64,000 bases of DNA from Bacteroides thetaiotaomicron VPI-5482 (GCF_000011065.1 NC_004663.1:3100001-3164000); one strand, 5' to 3'; counted from the stretch's first letter, positions 16,521-26,488 are shown. Notes: generated by a model from the sequence alone, not told the origin. Numbers and translations: made by a program.

Positions 16521-17237
16521 GTGATAAAACTAACAGACATTAACAAGACCTACAACAACGGAGCACCTCTCCATGTACTCAAGGGCATCAATCTCGACAT
16601 TCAGCGAGGTGAGTTCGTTTCCATCATGGGAGCTTCGGGTTCAGGCAAATCTACTTTACTAAACATATTAGGAATACTCGATAACTACGATACGGGGGAT
16701 TATTATCTGAACAACGTACTTATCAAAGACTTGAGCGAAACGAAAGCCGCCGAGTATCGAAACCGTATGATCGGATTTATCTTCCAGTCATTCAACCTGA
16801 TATCATTCAAGGACGCCGTAGAAAACGTGGCACTGCCCCTGTTTTATCAAGGTGTAAGCCGCAAAAAGCGAAATGCACTCGCTCTGGAATATCTCGACCG
16901 GCTGGGACTAAAGGAGTGGGCACACCACATGCCAAATGAGATGAGTGGCGGTCAGAAACAACGTGTAGCCATCGCCCGCGCATTAATCACCCAGCCGCAG
17001 ATCATCCTTGCCGACGAACCGACAGGTGCTCTGGACAGCAAAACTTCCGTAGAAGTAATGCAGATATTGAAAGACTTGCATCGAATGGGAATGACCATCG
17101 TCGTCGTAACCCACGAAAGCGGTGTTGCCAACCAAACGGACAAGATCATCCATATCAAAGATGGTATTATCGAACGGATTGAAGAGAACCTCGACCACGA
17201 CGCCTCTCCATTCGGCCAAAACGGAATTATGAAATAA
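16521..17237 (+). CDS. ABC transporter ATP-binding protein (MacB/LolD type)
   Basis: The 238 residues start with GTG and carry Walker A (GASGSGKST, about 37-45), Q-loop (FIFQSFNLI), signature MSGGQKQRVA, Walker B (IILADEPTGAL) and the switch His (VVVTHE). It powers the two FtsX-type permeases that follow. The set of ATPase, permease, permease, membrane-fusion protein and TolC-like channel forms a MacAB-TolC-like tripartite exporter. The cargo is unknown: macrolide, peptide or lipoprotein are options in the family. Its stop codon lies in the left arm of a long repeat at 17236. Confidence 0.9.
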   Translation: MIKLTDINKTYNNGAPLHVLKGINLDIQRGEFVSIMGASGSGKSTLLNILGILDNYDTGDYYLNNVLIKDLSETKAAEYRNRMIGFIFQSFNLISFKDAVENVALPLFYQGVSRKKRNALALEYLDRLGLKEWAHHMPNEMSGGQKQRVAIARALITQPQIILADEPTGALDSKTSVEVMQILKDLHRMGMTIVVVTHESGVANQTDKIIHIKDGIIERIEENLDHDASPFGQNGIMK

Positions 17238-17357
17238 GTAATAGGTAATAAGTATTAAGTATTAATTCCATGCGGTCACAGCGCAGCCTAATACTTAATA
17301 CCTATTACTTATTACCTATTACTTATTACCTATTACTTATAACTTATTACTTAAAAT
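17236..17357. repeat. Long inverted and tandem AT-rich repeat inside the exporter operon
   Basis: The left arm (17236-17264, AAGTAATAGGTAATAAG...) pairs with a right arm starting at 17289. The right arm is expanded by a tandem 14-bp unit, CTATTACTTATTAC, repeated about 3.5 times. The repeat ends at the permease start. A shorter relative (CTAATACTTAATACTTTA) occurs at 44884. Unit number could change by slippage and alter mRNA folding between ATPase and permease. Confidence 0.75.
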
Positions 17358-18617
17358 ATGATTGATATTTGGCAAGAAATATATAGTACCATCAAACGCA
17401 ATAAGTTGAGGACTTTTCTCACCGGATTTGCCGTCGCATGGGGAATATTTATGCTCATCGTCCTGCTGGGTGCCGGCAACGGGCTGATTCACGCATTCGA
17501 ACAGTCGGCTTCGGAACGGGCCATGAACTCCATCAAAATTTTTCCGGGATGGACCAGTAAATCATACGACGGTCTGAAGGAAGGAAGGCGGATACGACTG
17601 GATAACAAAGACTTGAATACGACCAATAAAAATTTTCCGGATCATGTCATCAAGGCCGGAGCAACCGTATATCAGGGAGGTGTGAACCTTAGCTTCGGAC
17701 CGGAATATGTCAACCTGAATCTTTCCGGAGTATATCCCAACCATACGGAAGTGGAAGTAGTAAAGCTTTTCAAGGGACGTTTCATTAACGAAATCGACAT
17801 TAAAGAACGACGGAAAGTAATTGTACTCCACAAAAAGACTGCCGAAATCCTGTTCGACAAAACACATACTGACCCCATCGGACAATTCGTGAATGCGGGC
17901 AATGTTGTCTATCAGGTAGTAGGACTGTACAATGACAAAGGTGACAGCGGAGACAGCGATGCTTATCTTCCGTTCACAACCCTGCAAACGATTTATAATA
18001 AAGGAGACAAGCTGAATAACCTCATCATGACCACCAAGAATTTGGAAACAATAGAATCTAACGAGGAATTCGAAGCCCACTACCGTAAAGTGATCGGCGC
18101 CAACCAGCGTTTTGACCCGACCGATCATAGCGCCATCTGGATATGGAACCGTTTCACCAATTATCTGCAGCAACAGCAAGGATCGGCGATGCTTCGTATT
18201 GCCATTTGGGTGATTGGCATTTTCACCTTATTAAGCGGAATTGTCGGAGTTTCGAACATTATGCTGATTACCGTTAAAGAGCGTACCCGAGAATTTGGCA
18301 TCCGCAAAGCGCTCGGAGCCAAACCACTTTCTATCCTTTGGCTGATTATCGTAGAGAGCGTCACGATTACCACCATATTCGGATATATAGGTATGGTTGC
18401 AGGTATTGGAGCCACTGAATGGATGAACAATGCCTTCGGCAACCAGACTATGGACAACGGTATATGGTCCGAAACGGTATTCCTGAATCCAACGGTCGAC
18501 ATAGGAATCGCCATCCAAGCTACACTCACATTAGTAATAGCCGGAACATTAGCCGGATTGTTCCCTGCCCGCAAAGCAGTCAGCATCCGACCGATCGAAG
18601 CACTTAGAGCCGATTAA
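17358..18617 (+). CDS. FtsX/MacB-type ABC permease 1
   Basis: The 419 residues have a first transmembrane helix (TFLTGFAVAWGIFMLIVLLG), a MacB-type periplasmic core domain (about 45-260), and three C-terminal helices of the FtsX domain (about 280-405) with the family motif VSNIMLITVKERTREFGIRKALGAK. The end PARKAVSIRPIEALRAD is typical. The protein couples ATP use to periplasmic movements. It lies between the ATPase gene and a second permease that starts five bases after its stop; the two likely form a heterodimer. Confidence 0.88.
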   Translation: MIDIWQEIYSTIKRNKLRTFLTGFAVAWGIFMLIVLLGAGNGLIHAFEQSASERAMNSIKIFPGWTSKSYDGLKEGRRIRLDNKDLNTTNKNFPDHVIKAGATVYQGGVNLSFGPEYVNLNLSGVYPNHTEVEVVKLFKGRFINEIDIKERRKVIVLHKKTAEILFDKTHTDPIGQFVNAGNVVYQVVGLYNDKGDSGDSDAYLPFTTLQTIYNKGDKLNNLIMTTKNLETIESNEEFEAHYRKVIGANQRFDPTDHSAIWIWNRFTNYLQQQQGSAMLRIAIWVIGIFTLLSGIVGVSNIMLITVKERTREFGIRKALGAKPLSILWLIIVESVTITTIFGYIGMVAGIGATEWMNNAFGNQTMDNGIWSETVFLNPTVDIGIAIQATLTLVIAGTLAGLFPARKAVSIRPIEALRAD

Positions 18618-18622
18618 AGATT

Positions 18623-19864
18623 ATGAGAATAGACATAGATACTTGTGAGGAAATCCTCATCACCATCACAAGAAATAAAACGAGAAGCCTGCTAACGGCA
18701 TTCGGCGTATTCTGGGGAATCTTCATGCTCGTGGCGCTTATCGGCGGCGGACAGGGATTGCAGGATATGATGCAAAAGAACTTTGAGGGATTTGCCACCA
18801 ACTCCGGCTTCCTTGCCGCCCAAAAAACGGGAGAAGCCTACAAAGGATTTCGTAAAGGACGCTGGTGGGATCTGGAAGCCATCGACATCGAACGCCTCCG
18901 CTCGCAGGTAAAGGATGTGGAAGTCATCACCCCTTCCGTTGCCCGTTGGGGATCCAACGCTATTTATGGAGACAAGGAATACGATTGTAGTGTGAAAGGA
19001 TTATATCCCGACTATCTCCATATCGAATCACAAGAAATGGCATACGGGCGTTTTATCAACGACGTAGATATCCGTGAAGCGCGTAAGGTCTGCGTTATTG
19101 GCAAGCGTGTTTACGAAAGCCTGTTCAAACCGGGAGAAGACCCGTGTGGCAAATATGTACGGGTAGACGGCATCTACTATCAAGTCATCGGCATGTCTTC
19201 TTCCGAAGGAGATATGAACATACAGGGCCGTGCCTCCGAGGCTGTTACCCTTCCATTCACCACCATGCAGCAGACTTATAATCTGGGCGGACAAATTGAT
19301 GTAATCTGCTTCACCGTCAAACGGGGCGTAAAGGTTTCCGATGTACAACCCCAAATGGAAGAAATCATCAAGGCAGCACACTATATTGCTCCTAATGACA
19401 AGCAGGCGCTTATGTATCTGAACGCTGAGGCTATGTTTTCCATGGTAGACAACTTATTCACCGGTATCCATATTCTGATCTGGATGGTAGGTTTGGGTAC
19501 CTTGCTGGCAGGCGCCATTGGTGTATCGAATATCATGATGGTGACAGTGAAAGAACGCACTACAGAAATCGGCATACGCCGTGCCATCGGTGCACGCCCC
19601 AAAGACATCCTGCAGCAAATCTTATCTGAAAGCATGGTCTTGACAACCATCGCCGGCATGTTCGGAATTTCTTTCGCTGTCATGGTGCTGCAACTGGTTG
19701 AGATGGGAGCGAACTCCAACGGAGGAGATGCTCATTTCCAGGTCAGCTTCGGATTAGCAGTCGGAACCTGTGCCCTGCTGATCGCATTAGGTATGTTGGC
19801 AGGACTGGCACCTGCTTACCGTGCGATGGCTATCAAACCGATTGAAGCGATCAGAGATGAGTAG
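18623..19864 (+). CDS. FtsX/MacB-type ABC permease 2
   Basis: The 413 residues have the same design as the preceding gene: N-terminal helix (LLTAFGVFWGIFMLVALIGG), periplasmic MacB core, then the FtsX domain with VSNIMMVTVKERTTEIGIRRAIGAR and the end YRAMAIKPIEAIRDE. Separate paralogous permeases instead of one MacB homodimer are common in Bacteroidota. It probably pairs with permease 1 in the inner membrane. Confidence 0.88.
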   Translation: MRIDIDTCEEILITITRNKTRSLLTAFGVFWGIFMLVALIGGGQGLQDMMQKNFEGFATNSGFLAAQKTGEAYKGFRKGRWWDLEAIDIERLRSQVKDVEVITPSVARWGSNAIYGDKEYDCSVKGLYPDYLHIESQEMAYGRFINDVDIREARKVCVIGKRVYESLFKPGEDPCGKYVRVDGIYYQVIGMSSSEGDMNIQGRASEAVTLPFTTMQQTYNLGGQIDVICFTVKRGVKVSDVQPQMEEIIKAAHYIAPNDKQALMYLNAEAMFSMVDNLFTGIHILIWMVGLGTLLAGAIGVSNIMMVTVKERTTEIGIRRAIGARPKDILQQILSESMVLTTIAGMFGISFAVMVLQLVEMGANSNGGDAHFQVSFGLAVGTCALLIALGMLAGLAPAYRAMAIKPIEAIRDE

Positions 19865-19919
19865 AAGTGGAAAGTTGAGAGTTAAATGAAGAATTAAAAA
19901 TTAAACATATATATTCAAG

Positions 19920-21020
19920 ATGAAAAAGTATCTGAAAATCACATTATTGGTAATTATTGCCATAATCCTTGTCGGAACGTTCGTATTTCTTTATCAGAAA
20001 TCCAAGCCTAAAGTGATCGTATATGAAACACTGGCAGCAGAAGTCACGGACCTTGAAAAGACTACAGTAGCCACCGGAAAGGTAGAGCCGAGAGATGAAA
20101 TTTTAATCAAGCCTCAGATTTCCGGTATTGTAGACGAGGTATTCAAAGAAGCGGGACAGAGCGTAAAAAAAGGGGAAGTGATCGCGAAAGTCAAAGTAAT
20201 TCCCGAACTCGGACAACTGAACTCCGCAGAAAGTCGTGTCCGCCTGGCAGAGATCAATGCAAAGCAGGCCGAAACAGACTTTACCCGTATCAAGAAGTTA
20301 TATGAAGATCAGCTTATCAGTCGTGAAGATTACGAAAAAGGAGAAGTAGCGGTAAAGCAGGCACGGGAAGAGAATCAGACTGCCAAAGATAATCTGGAAA
20401 TTATAAAAGAAGGAATCACTAAAAACAGTGCTTCATTCAGTAGCACCATGATCCGCTCTACTATTGACGGATTAATTCTGGACGTACCAGTGAAAGCCGG
20501 TAACTCCGTAATCATGAGTAATACATTCAACGACGGTACTACCATTGCTACGGTAGCAAACATGAACGATCTGATTTTCAGGGGAAATATTGACGAAACC
20601 GAAGTGGGTCGCATCCATGAGGGAATGCCGATTAAACTGACGATCGGAGCTTTACAGAATCTGACTTTTGATGCTATTCTCGAATATATTTCACCGAAAG
20701 GAGTAGAAACCAACGGAGCCAATCAATTTGAAATCAAAGCTGCTATCACAGTTCCGGATACCGTGCAGATTCGTTCCGGCTATTCCGCCAATGCAGAGAT
20801 TGTGCTCCAGCGTGCCAGCAAAGTACTGGCAGTACCCGAAAGTACGATTGAGTTCAGCGGTGACTCTACGTTTGTATATATCATGACGGACTCCGTACCA
20901 CAACAGAAATTCGAACGTACACAAGTGACTACCGGAATGAGTGACGGTATCAAGATTGAGATAAAAAAAGGTGTAACCGCTCAGACCAAGTTACGCGGTG
21001 CTGAGAAAAAAGATAAATAA
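19920..21020 (+). CDS. MacA/HlyD-type periplasmic adaptor
   Basis: The 366 residues have an N-terminal membrane anchor (ITLLVIIAIILVGTFVFLY), a lipoyl-like half (TVATGKVEPRDEILIKPQIS, about 50-85), a helical hairpin (about 95-165, with LAEINAKQAETDFTRIKKLY), a second lipoyl half and a beta-barrel domain. It links the inner-membrane permeases to the TolC-like channel whose gene follows 10 bases later. Family-level call is clear; the cargo is unknown. Confidence 0.88.
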   Translation: MKKYLKITLLVIIAIILVGTFVFLYQKSKPKVIVYETLAAEVTDLEKTTVATGKVEPRDEILIKPQISGIVDEVFKEAGQSVKKGEVIAKVKVIPELGQLNSAESRVRLAEINAKQAETDFTRIKKLYEDQLISREDYEKGEVAVKQAREENQTAKDNLEIIKEGITKNSASFSSTMIRSTIDGLILDVPVKAGNSVIMSNTFNDGTTIATVANMNDLIFRGNIDETEVGRIHEGMPIKLTIGALQNLTFDAILEYISPKGVETNGANQFEIKAAITVPDTVQIRSGYSANAEIVLQRASKVLAVPESTIEFSGDSTFVYIMTDSVPQQKFERTQVTTGMSDGIKIEIKKGVTAQTKLRGAEKKDK

Positions 21021-21030
21021 CTGACATCCA

Positions 21031-22368
21031 ATGAAAGTAATCAATAAAATGATGGCAATCATCCTGTTGAGCGGAACCGGTATCGGTTCTGTTCAAGCAC
21101 AGGATACCACTCCGCAGACATGGACTTTACGGCAATGCATCGACTATGCCATCGAGCATAACATCGACATCCGCCAGACAGCCAATGAAGCCGAACAAAA
21201 TAAGATTAGTGTAAACACCGCTAAATGGGCACGTCTGCCGAACTTAAATGGTGGTATCAGCCAGGGGTGGAGCTGGGGACGTACAGCTTCTCCGAAAGAT
21301 AATTCATATAGTGATACTAACAGTTCCAGTACGGGAGTGAACTTAAGTACTAATGTACCTCTCTTCACAGGCTTACAATTATCCAATCAATATTCCCTTG
21401 CCAAGCTCAATTTACAGGCTGCTATCGAGGACCTGAATAAAGCCAAAGAGGATATTGCAATCAATGTTACCTCTGCCTATCTGCAAGTGCTTTTCAATCT
21501 GGAATTGAACAAGGTAGCACAAAATCAGGTTGAGTTAAGCAAAGATCAGCTGAAACGTATCAAAGGACTGCATGATGTCGGCAAGGCTTCACCGGCGGAG
21601 GTAGCTGAAGCGCAGGCACGTGTAGCACAGGATGAGATGACAGCCGTACAGGCAGACAATACATATAAATTGTCATTATTAAGTCTCAGCCAGTTATTAG
21701 AACTGCCTACACCGGAAGGTTTCGTTCTTGAGAATCCAAAAGAAGAACTGAAATTTGAACCTCTAACAGCTCCGGATGACATTTATATCCAGGCGATTGC
21801 CTATAAGCCCGGCATCAAGGCAGCAGAATATCGCTTACAAGGTAGTTTAAAAAACATTCGTATCGCTCAAAGTGAATTCTACCCCCAACTTTCTTTCAGT
21901 GCAGGGCTAGGAAGCAGCTACTATACACTCAACGGTGAAGCAGAATCCGGTTTTGCCCGTCAATTAAAAAATAACCTGAGCAAATCTATTTCTTTCAACC
22001 TGAGCGTTCCGATCTTCAACCGTTTTAGCACTCGTAATCGGGTACGCACTGCCCGCCTACAACAGTCAAACCTTGCTTTGCAGCTGGATAACGCCAAGAA
22101 AGTACTTTATAAAGAAATCCAGCAAGCCTGGTATAATGCAGTAGCTGCAGAAAGTAAATATACCTCCAGCGAAGTTGCAGTGAAAGCCAACGAAGAATCT
22201 TTTCGGTTGATGAGCGAAAAATTCAATAACGGTAAAGCTACTTTTGTGGAATACAATGAAGCGAAACTAAACCTGACCAAAGCACTGTCGGATAAACTGC
22301 AAGCTAAATACGATTATCTATTCCGTACTAAAATACTGGATTTCTACAAAGGAGAAATCATAGAATAG
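21031..22368 (+). CDS. TolC-family outer-membrane efflux protein
   Basis: The 445 residues have a signal peptide (cut near SVQAQ), then two TolC-type repeats: LRQCIDYAIEHNIDIRQ...NEAEQN at the start, the LPNLNG segment, long coiled helices with AEVAEAQARVAQDEM, then FYPQLSFSAGLG, VPIFNRFSTRNRV and the final SEKFNNGKATFVEYNEAK. It forms the channel of the exporter. It is the last gene of the operon and is followed by a strong terminator at 22392. Confidence 0.9.
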   Translation: MKVINKMMAIILLSGTGIGSVQAQDTTPQTWTLRQCIDYAIEHNIDIRQTANEAEQNKISVNTAKWARLPNLNGGISQGWSWGRTASPKDNSYSDTNSSSTGVNLSTNVPLFTGLQLSNQYSLAKLNLQAAIEDLNKAKEDIAINVTSAYLQVLFNLELNKVAQNQVELSKDQLKRIKGLHDVGKASPAEVAEAQARVAQDEMTAVQADNTYKLSLLSLSQLLELPTPEGFVLENPKEELKFEPLTAPDDIYIQAIAYKPGIKAAEYRLQGSLKNIRIAQSEFYPQLSFSAGLGSSYYTLNGEAESGFARQLKNNLSKSISFNLSVPIFNRFSTRNRVRTARLQQSNLALQLDNAKKVLYKEIQQAWYNAVAAESKYTSSEVAVKANEESFRLMSEKFNNGKATFVEYNEAKLNLTKALSDKLQAKYDYLFRTKILDFYKGEIIE

Positions 22369-22391
22369 AACAGATTTCCAGCTATTTATCA

Positions 22392-22442
22392 AAATCCTTA
22401 AAAATAGAATACATCGGAAACGTATTCTATTTTTAAGGATTT
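22392..22442 (+). terminator. Terminator of the exporter operon
   Basis: Perfect 21-bp arms (22392-22412 and 22422-22442) with a 9-base loop; the descending arm contains CTATTTTTAAGG. It may act on both strands. Confidence 0.75.
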
Positions 22443-22544
22443 ACTCATGTTTTCAAACTTCCCCAAAAGCACTTGTTATTTATGTAAGAGATTTCTAAAA
22501 CATATCCACCGGTTCATCCGTTACTATAGAAAGAACCAACAGTT

Positions 22545-23573
22545 ATGAAACATATAATCATCGCAGTGATTCTAACAATTAGTAATGTATTTTTAGGAAT
22601 TGCAAAACCAATGAAAAGTCAAGCGGAAATTTATTTTGCAGGAGGATGTTTTTGGGGAACCGAACACTTCCTGAAACAAATCAGAGGAGTAGAAAGTACT
22701 CAGGTGGGATACGCCAACAGCACCGTTGCCAATCCCAGTTATGAACAGGTGTGTTCGGGCAAGACAAATGCTGCCGAAACAGTGAAGGTTGTTTATGATC
22801 CGGAAGAAGTAAATCTGAGTTTATTGCTCAACCTCTATTTTCAGACAATCGATCCGACCAGCCTCAACCGACAGGGGAACGATCGTGGTACACAGTACAG
22901 AACCGGTATATATTATATCAATAAAGCCGATCTCTCCACCATCAATCAGGCGATCCAGGCATTAGCCACTCAATACAACAAACCGATTGCCGTTGAAGTG
23001 GAACCGTTGACAAACTTTTATCCGGCAGAAGTCTATCATCAGGATTATCTGGATAAGAATCCGGGCGGATATTGCCATATCAATCTGGCTTTATTTGAAA
23101 TGGCACGAAAAGCGAATGCTCCCAAGCCCCCAACTTTTCAAAAACCGGACGATGCCACTCTCCGTAAGAAATTATCTGCCGAACAGTATGCAGTGACTCA
23201 GAAAAATGCCACAGAGCCGGCTTTCCATAATGAGTTCTGGAATGAACACCGCCCCGGCATTTATGTAGATATCACTACCGGAGAACCGTTGTTTGTTTCC
23301 ACAGACAAATTTGATTCCGGTTGTGGATGGCCCAGTTTTTCCAAACCTATTCAGAAAGAGCTGATCGCAGAGAAGAAAGATACTACTCACGGAATGATAC
23401 GGACAGAAGTACGCAGCAAGACAGGAGATGCGCATTTAGGACATGTATTTACAGACGGGCCAAAGGACAAAGGCGGATTGCGGTATTGTATCAATAGTGC
23501 TTCGCTGCGTTTTATCCCGAAAGAAAAAATGAAAGAAGAAGGATATGGAGAATATCTGCCGCTCATTAAATAG
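22545..23573 (+). CDS. msrAB: Bifunctional methionine sulfoxide reductase MsrA/MsrB, exported
   Basis: The 342 residues have a signal peptide (about 1-20), an MsrA domain with catalytic GGCFWG (Cys35), and a C-terminal MsrB domain (about 165-335) with SGCGWPSF, GDAHLGHVF and the catalytic cysteine in RYCINSASLRF. MsrA reduces the S and MsrB the R form of oxidised methionine. The leader places it in the periplasm, where it would repair envelope proteins. The MsrB part seems to lack the CxxC zinc pairs. Thioredoxin-like partners are not adjacent. Confidence 0.92.
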   Translation: MKHIIIAVILTISNVFLGIAKPMKSQAEIYFAGGCFWGTEHFLKQIRGVESTQVGYANSTVANPSYEQVCSGKTNAAETVKVVYDPEEVNLSLLLNLYFQTIDPTSLNRQGNDRGTQYRTGIYYINKADLSTINQAIQALATQYNKPIAVEVEPLTNFYPAEVYHQDYLDKNPGGYCHINLALFEMARKANAPKPPTFQKPDDATLRKKLSAEQYAVTQKNATEPAFHNEFWNEHRPGIYVDITTGEPLFVSTDKFDSGCGWPSFSKPIQKELIAEKKDTTHGMIRTEVRSKTGDAHLGHVFTDGPKDKGGLRYCINSASLRFIPKEKMKEEGYGEYLPLIK

Positions 23574-23614
23574 AACAACCTAGTAAACAGCACCGGTTTC
23601 AGACAGATACAATA

Positions 23615-23653
23615 AAAACGGCGGATTCCCTCGTTTGGGTAATCCACCGTTTT
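23615..23653. terminator. Bidirectional terminator between msrAB and the DUF3836 gene
   Basis: Arms AAAACGGCGGATT (23615-23627) and AATCCACCGTTTT (23641-23653), one G-U pair. It has A/T runs on both sides and lies between convergent genes. Confidence 0.75.
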
Positions 23654-23704
23654 CGTTTGTTAAAACCTTAAGAGAGAAAGAGAATTTCACAATCCCCGGT
23701 ATTG

Positions 23705-24223
23705 TTATCTTCCGGCAAGTAGCAAGTCTGCTTCATCTGTCACCGGAGTCTGTATATTCATAGCCCAGTTGCCGGCTGATTCTTCAATCCATTTATAGTC
23801 ATTCCACTTGTAGTTCATATACGCGATCGGCATATTAGCATCATTCAGTTCATAAACACTCTTTTCTACAGAATCATCATAAGCTCTGTGAGAATTATTC
23901 CAACGTGCATATACCAATGTGATTTCATTAGAAGAATAAGCATAATCGATCTTGAAATACGGAATCCATTTTTCAGTGGATGAATCCCACTTGAAAGCTT
24001 CTTTAGCTGTTACTCTCTTTTGATCATCATAAGTAAAATCATATTTCATGTGACGATAGAGAGAACCATCCAGTCTGTAAATCACCTTCGAAACAACAAG
24101 ATCATCTACTTTCTCTTCATTAGTAATGAAGTTATTGTCCTGTGCTTTCAACTCTGTATTGGCGATACCGGCAACTACCATTGCCACTAAAACCATCATT
24201 CTGAATAATACTGTAGTTTTCAT
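23705..24223 (-). CDS. DUF3836-type secreted protein
   Basis: The 172 residues have a signal peptide (about 1-27, cut near LKAQDN) and repeated beta motifs with Tyr and Trp (KYDFTYDDQKRVTAKEAFKW, KIDYAYSSNEITLVYARW, MNYKWNDYKW). This matches the small DUF3836 family of Bacteroides. Probably periplasmic or surface-located. Function unknown. It stands alone. Confidence 0.65.
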   Translation of the reverse strand: MKTTVLFRMMVLVAMVVAGIANTELKAQDNNFITNEEKVDDLVVSKVIYRLDGSLYRHMKYDFTYDDQKRVTAKEAFKWDSSTEKWIPYFKIDYAYSSNEITLVYARWNNSHRAYDDSVEKSVYELNDANMPIAYMNYKWNDYKWIEESAGNWAMNIQTPVTDEADLLLAGR

Positions 24224-24538
24224 AATTGTATATTTTTTATTAGTTCAACTTTCTTTTTTTGTTCTTCTGTTTATTAGACGGAACGTCTATATGGAATGGT
24301 TGCAACTATCTGAACTTTTTTTTCATTTCTTTTGTTGCCCGCCTTCGAATATATAAATGCAATGGGCATGCCAAAAAGATAAATACTTAATAGTCAGCGC
24401 AAAGAAGAAAAATTGAGATGTACGAAAATGAACAGTTGTACGCTCATAATCGGACACACTAATAAAAAAAGACTGCTTATATCTTGTTGAACAGAATATT
24501 ATCTACCTTTGCAGCCAATAACTTATTAAAGGCAAAAG
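24224..24538. promoter_or_regulatory. Divergent promoter region
   Basis: The gap separates the DUF3836 gene from the glycosyltransferase gene. TACCTTTG at 24504-24511 is a -7 box for the rightward gene; the -33 match is weak. No gene seen. Confidence 0.5.
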
Positions 24539-26488
24539 ATGAAAAAGAACAGCAAAAAAAGTATTCTTCTTCTATCAATCGGAGGAGGCTTGTTTATCTG
24601 CCTTATCAGTATCTATTTGAGCCGCAATATGCTTCTGCAAAGCATAACTAACAAGCGTACGACTCATATCGAACAAACATACGGACTGCAAATTCATTAT
24701 CAGAATCTACAAATGAAGGGATGTAGCGAAATTACCCTGCAAGGGCTTTCCATCGTTCCCAACCAACGGGATACCCTTCTTACACTACAATCTGTCAATG
24801 TCAGACTGAATTTTTGGAAACTGCTGAAAGGAAATATTGAAGTCCGCAACGTCCACATGAATGGACTGGCAATCGCTTTTATCAAACGGGACAGTGCAGC
24901 CAACTATGATTTTCTATTCTCCGGACACCACCCAGAAGCAACCACAGAGCCGGTCATAGAAACCAATTACGCCCATCGCATCAACCGAATATTAAACTTA
25001 ATATATGGTTTCTTCCCCGAAAACGGTCAACTGACTCAACTTAATATAACCGAACGAAAAGACAGCAATTTCGTAACAGTCAATATCCCCACCTTTACAA
25101 TCGAAAACAATCGCTTTCAGTCCACTATCAAAATAAAAGAAGATACACTGACTCAACAATGGAAAGTAGCAGGAGAACTGAACAGAAAGGTACATACCCT
25201 GCAGGCAGAACTTTTTGCCACAGAGCAAAAGAAAGTTTCACTACCGTATATCAACCGCCGTTTTGGAGCAGAAGTTACTTTCGATACCTTATATTATAGT
25301 ATGACTAAAGAAAATCGTACCGAAAACCAACTGCAACTTGACGGTACGGCGAAAGTAAACGGACTTGATGTATTTCACAAAGCACTCTCTCCCGAAGTGA
25401 TCCATCTGGATCGCGGACAACTCACGTATCAGATGAATATCGGCAAGCAAACGCTGGAACTGGACAGTACGACGACGGTATTATTCAACCAAATAAAATT
25501 TCATCCTTATCTGCGGGCAGAAAAGAATGAAAATCAATGGCACTTCACTGCTGCCACAGATAAATCATGGTTTCCGGCCGACGAACTATTCAGTTCTTTG
25601 CCCAAAGGCTTATTCAGCAATCTGGAAGGTATAAAAACAAGTGGTGAGCTGGCTTATCATTTTCTGTTAGATATAGATTTTGCCCGACTAGACAGCCTTA
25701 AGTTTGAGTCCGAATTGAAAGAAAAAGATTTTCGGATAATAGAATATGGTGCAACATCTCTTTCAAAAATGAGTGAAGAGTTTATCTATACCGCCTATGA
25801 AAACGGAATACCGGTCAAAACATTTCCTGTCGGACCTTCATGGGAACATTTTACTCCTTTGGACAGCATTTCTCCATTGCTGCGAATGTCTGTCATGCAA
25901 AGTGAGGACGGAGCTTTTTTCTACCACAAGGGCTTTTTGCCTGATGCAATGCGTGAAGCTTTGATTTATGACCTGCAAGTCGAACGTTTCGCCAGAGGAG
26001 GCAGCACAATTACCATGCAGCTGGTAAAAAACGTATTTCTCAACCGGAACAAGAACTTTGCCCGCAAATTGGAAGAAGCGCTCATCGTATGGCTGATAGA
26101 GACAGAAAGGCTGACTTCTAAAGAACGTATGTATGAAGTTTATCTGAACATAGCCGAATGGGGACCGCTGGTTTATGGTATTCAGGAAGCCTCTGCCTAT
26201 TATTTCGGCAAACGCCCTTCGCAACTCACGACCGAAGAAAGTATTTTTCTAGCTTCTATTATCCCGAAGCCTAAACACTTCCGCAGTTCCTTTGCGGAAA
26301 ACGGACGGTTAAAAGAGAATATGGAAGGCTATTATAAGCTGATTGCCGGACGCCTCGCCAAGAAAGGGTTAATAAGTGAAATCGAGGCGGATAGTATCCG
26401 CCCCGATATCCAAGTTACGGGCGACGCCCTGAATAGTCTAGTCGGCGAAACGCCGGAGTCCAGTTCTCCTACCGCTGAGGAGCAATAA
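24539..26488 (+). CDS. Membrane peptidoglycan glycosyltransferase (GT51) with AsmA-like N-terminal region
   Basis: The 649 residues have an N-terminal anchor (about 8-27), a 400-residue beta-rich region resembling AsmA/DUF748 proteins (SVNVRLNFWKLLKGNIEVRNVHMNG), and a C-terminal GT51 domain (about 450-610). Catalytic signs are MQSEDGAFFYHKG (first Glu), RGGSTITMQLVKN, ERMYEVYLNIAEWG (second Glu), and ASIIPKP. No transpeptidase domain is present, so it would polymerise lipid II without cross-linking. The fusion with an AsmA-like part is unlike E. coli MtgA and suggests a link to envelope lipid traffic. The last residues are Ser/Glu-rich. Confidence 0.82.
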   Translation: MKKNSKKSILLLSIGGGLFICLISIYLSRNMLLQSITNKRTTHIEQTYGLQIHYQNLQMKGCSEITLQGLSIVPNQRDTLLTLQSVNVRLNFWKLLKGNIEVRNVHMNGLAIAFIKRDSAANYDFLFSGHHPEATTEPVIETNYAHRINRILNLIYGFFPENGQLTQLNITERKDSNFVTVNIPTFTIENNRFQSTIKIKEDTLTQQWKVAGELNRKVHTLQAELFATEQKKVSLPYINRRFGAEVTFDTLYYSMTKENRTENQLQLDGTAKVNGLDVFHKALSPEVIHLDRGQLTYQMNIGKQTLELDSTTTVLFNQIKFHPYLRAEKNENQWHFTAATDKSWFPADELFSSLPKGLFSNLEGIKTSGELAYHFLLDIDFARLDSLKFESELKEKDFRIIEYGATSLSKMSEEFIYTAYENGIPVKTFPVGPSWEHFTPLDSISPLLRMSVMQSEDGAFFYHKGFLPDAMREALIYDLQVERFARGGSTITMQLVKNVFLNRNKNFARKLEEALIVWLIETERLTSKERMYEVYLNIAEWGPLVYGIQEASAYYFGKRPSQLTTEESIFLASIIPKPKHFRSSFAENGRLKENMEGYYKLIAGRLAKKGLISEIEADSIRPDIQVTGDALNSLVGETPESSSPTAEEQ

